From assembly GCF_001424345.1 (NCBI RefSeq), contig NZ_LMPF01000009.1:1639-43000 (forward strand): 41,362 bases of DNA, written 5' to 3'. Position numbers and translations under genes: made by a program. Under the pieces are notes generated by a model that had not been told where the DNA came from, ran no database searches, and worked only from the letters and a program-made list of their open reading frames with translations. Of this stretch, positions 40,201-41,362 are shown in pieces; the stretch's first letter is position 1; each line of letters opens with the position of its first letter. This DNA comes from Burkholderia sp. Leaf177 (GTDB lineage: Bacteria > Pseudomonadota > Gammaproteobacteria > Burkholderiales > Burkholderiaceae).

Positions 40201-40572
40201 GGTGATACGCGTGATCGCGTGACGCCGGTGACGCGTTTTCAGGCGGGTGAAGTGCCGTTGTTCCTGATCAGTTTGAAGGCGGGTGGCGTTGGGTTGAACC
40301 TGACGGCGGCGGATACCGTGATTCATTACGATCCGTGGTGGAATCCGGCTGCGGAGAATCAGGCGACGGACCGTGCGCATCGGCTGGGTCAGTTGAAGCC
40401 TGTGTTCGTGTACAAGCTGATCGTGGCGGGGAGTATTGAGGAGCGCATCGTGGCGATGCAGGATCGCAAAGCCGCTTTAGCCGATAGTATTTTGCGTGAG
40501 GACGCGGCGGCCGGGGCAAAGTTCTCGGCGGAGGATATTGAGGCGTTGCTGGCGCCAATGCCGCAGGGGTGA
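37267..40572 (+). CDS. SWIM zinc-finger SNF2/Rad54-family ATP-dependent helicase
   Basis: The 1101-residue product has an N-terminal SWIM zinc finger (CSCPVGSRCKH, residues ~73-83) and a long bacterial SNF2-type middle region. The C-terminal motor starts near residue 640: motif I GVLADDMGLGKTVQTL, motif II ILDEAQ, motif III LTGTPLENHLGELW, motif IV LLFSQFTGML. Motif V is KAGGVGLNLTAADTVIHYDP and motif VI QATDRAHRLGQ. Such enzymes translocate on double-stranded DNA and may remodel protein-DNA complexes. The SWIM-plus-SNF2 layout matches bacterial HepA/SNF2 homologues of uncertain role. It starts 61 nt after pncC; no strong SD is seen. All ATPase motifs are intact. Confidence 0.95.
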   Translation: MPKYTYDTAQIIKWLGATTVAKARAYVDKVRHLHWDSNVLRAQVQGTQRQPYRVEVIFDEDEGVVRAYGQCSCPVGSRCKHAAAALLASASDKPQDPDAVRAEVAGWLEGFRSRFASTRNAAAKKPSEPNGALALAYVLDASRIMRVPEVALHKVRLSPDGSLQKLDRPWTNLDSALIKQPKFVSDDDVSILRALTIGRTRNDFGGFVLHGEEGSDLLQRMLATGRLFTATPSSQDVGEPRRPLSQGQARPGRIEWTPDPDDRVRPLLRTEPASTLVIATEPLWFADAETREAGIVDMPQPARQLVDYLAMPPITLAEAPLVGAMLREVASDLPPPPGHEALNVQVIDTDPVPVLVLDTQPISGTWRPREERTGASVLDFALLSFDYDGFSIDPTHATTIMRSESGDMVQVKRRHDVETRYSNQLYELGFRKIPAHQRFGPKAIPAGVLGLPASAAWPLFASDTVPALREDGWRISMSPEFRFDFIEIDDIQGTARHGTDGWFDLELGIAVGERSVRLEPLLAELFQRDRRWLAGAIDSIPDDEGIELNTDKGERLRLRASRIKPVVRVLIDLFDTLGMQPLRVSEKDAGRLEALSDTGRWQFHGDTSIRELAQRLQEGPGLREVPIPRGLNAELRVYQREGLNWMQFLRERNLSGVLADDMGLGKTVQTLAHILVEKESGRLDRPALVVLPTTLVHNWREEAKKFAPSLRVLDLHGPQRKDRFDQIGEHDLVLTTYPLLWRDQAMLSMHEYHLLILDEAQTVKNVATKAAKGIRDLSSRHRLCLTGTPLENHLGELWAQFDFLLPGFLGTQKDFTKRWRTPIEKYEDPVRRDLLVRRLRPFMLRRRKDEVAKELPQKTTIVRTVSLEGSQRDLYETVRIAMQEKVRMAVADQGLARSHIVVLEALLKLRQVCCDPSLVKLTRAKRVEESAKLDLLLDMLPELLEEGRRVLLFSQFTGMLAIIAAALDKAGLPYVTLTGDTRDRVTPVTRFQAGEVPLFLISLKAGGVGLNLTAADTVIHYDPWWNPAAENQATDRAHRLGQLKPVFVYKLIVAGSIEERIVAMQDRKAALADSILREDAAAGAKFSAEDIEALLAPMPQG

Positions 40573-40603
40573 TGTGTATTTTTTGGACGCTTTTTAGCGC
40601 TTT

Positions 40604-40634
40604 GGGTGGGGTGCGGGGGGTGTGGTGGTGGGGG
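40604..40634 (+). other. G-rich tract with G-quadruplex potential
   Basis: Runs of 3, 4, 6 and 5 guanines lie within 31 nt on the plus strand just after the helicase stop codon. Loops are 1, 3 and 9 nt, the last being longer than the usual limit and containing GG pairs. Structure is possible but unproven. Confidence 0.4.
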
Positions 40635-40707
40635 TTGATGCTGGGTTGCTGCTGCTTGAGCCTTCGCGGGTTTGGTTCTAGCTGATTTCTTTAGCACTAT
40701 TAGCCAC

Positions 40708-40877
40708 TGTCCGTGGCGGGACTTCATTTCTTTGTCCAACGGCGACAAAGAAACGAAGCAAAGAAAACGCCTCTCCACCGCTAATTCTTAAGTGTCCGTG
40801 GCGGGACTTCATTTCTTTGTCCAACGGCGACAAAGAAACGAAGCAAAGAAAACGCCTCTCCACCGCTAATTCTTAAG
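40708..40877. repeat. 85-bp perfect tandem duplication
   Basis: Two adjacent copies, 40708-40792 and 40793-40877, read identically from TGTCCGTGGCGGGACTTCAT to CTAATTCTTAAG. Each copy contains the hairpin TTTCTTTGTC-CAACGGC-GACAAAGAAA (10-bp stem). A third, diverged and inverted copy lies at about 41275-41357. Confidence 0.9.
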
Positions 40878-41362
40878 TGTCCACAGCGTGCAGTTCTTAA
40901 GTGTTTGGCACGCAAGAAGTACCCTCAGCGTATAACCCCAAACACTTGAAACCCTCCCCCTCCGTCCGCGGATACCCACACGCTTCGCCACCAGTGTGGG
41001 AATCCACTAACCAGGCCTCCGCGCTGCGCGCGCTGGCGCCCAAATGGAAAAAGCCGCGGTACTGGCGGCGACGTCTGCGGTTTAAGATGCTTGGCTTGTT
41101 ATGGCTCAACCCTTCGTTATGCGTTGGACGGGTTTCCGTATTAACGGATTCCGACGCTGGTGGCGAAGCGTGTGGGTATCTGTTGTCGGAGGGGGAGGGT
41201 TTCAGCGGGGCGCAGTTATGCGCTGAGGGTGCTTCTTGCGTGCCACGCAGTTTTCACTGCACGCTGTGGACACTTAAGAATTAGCGGTTGGAAGGCGTTT
41301 TCTTTGCTTCGTTTCTTTTTCGCCGTTGGAAAAAGAAATGAAGTCCCGCCACGGACAGTGGC

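Larger units (their letters stand above)
40573..41362. repeat. Non-coding repeat element with long inverted arms
   Basis: After the helicase stop, about 790 bp has no credible gene. A left arm (about 40703-41020) and a right arm in inverted orientation (41362 back to about 41140) share over 200 nt with local divergence. Shared blocks include CGGGACTTCATTTCTTT, GAAACGAAGCAAAGAAAACG, GGCACGCAAGAAG, GAAACCCTCCCCCTCCG and ACCCACACGCTTCGCCACCA. The centre (about 41020-41140) is unique. The right arm reaches the window edge, so the full size is unknown. It resembles intergenic repeat families (REP doublet or MITE-like) rather than a coding mobile element. Confidence 0.8.

Noticed and set aside
40708..40877. 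CRISPR array
   Set aside because: Two long adjacent identical copies without spacers; no cas genes.

Overview
The window looks like a chromosomal segment of a Burkholderiaceae bacterium, probably Caballeronia or Paraburkholderia. This is inferred from GC-rich codon use, from the gene order bamE-dapB-exbB-exbD / leuS-lptE-holA-proA, from bamE divergent to fur, from tkt-gapA, and from thiL-pgpA-pncC. No rRNA, tRNA, CRISPR array, prophage or insertion sequence was seen. The species call is an inference without database support.

Left part (1-13774): a surface and secretion region. Positions 1-6815 (minus) hold the N-terminal 2271 codons of a giant trimeric autotransporter adhesin whose anchor lies off the left edge. 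After a 620-bp AT-richer gap comes a tightly coupled type I secretion operon, also minus: ABC exporter, HlyD-type adaptor, and a TolC-like outer-membrane protein with an unusually long N-terminal extension. It ends in a clear terminator.

Middle (13775-30893): mostly housekeeping. cutC (plus) converges on a hemJ-like gene. proA, holA, lptE and leuS form a minus-strand cluster. An orphan secreted fimbrial-type protein (plus) sits between leuS and exbD/exbB, interrupting an otherwise familiar neighbourhood. dapB and bamE follow, then divergent fur, then gapA and tkt (minus), then a VOC-family protein and rsmE (plus).

Right part (30894-41362): a secreted or lipoprotein RNase of the RNase Sa/barnase family is translationally coupled to a barstar-type inhibitor. 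Next is a gene-poor stretch with a candidate small RNA (about 32237-32384, plus) and four 15-bp tandem repeats. Then come maeB (minus), thiL-pgpA-pncC (plus) and a large SWIM plus SNF2/Rad54-type helicase. The last 660 bp is a non-coding repeat element made of an 85-bp tandem duplication and two long inverted arms. A hairpin in these arms carries a compensatory base-pair change.

Functionally, the adhesin, the type I exporter and the fimbrial-type protein point to surface attachment. The rest is core metabolism (proline, lysine, thiamine, glycolysis and pentose phosphate, malate), envelope assembly (LptE, BamE), energy transduction (ExbBD), iron control (Fur), translation (LeuRS, RsmE) and replication (HolA). 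The least explained parts are the adhesin/T1SS promoter region, the candidate small RNA and the right-end repeat element.
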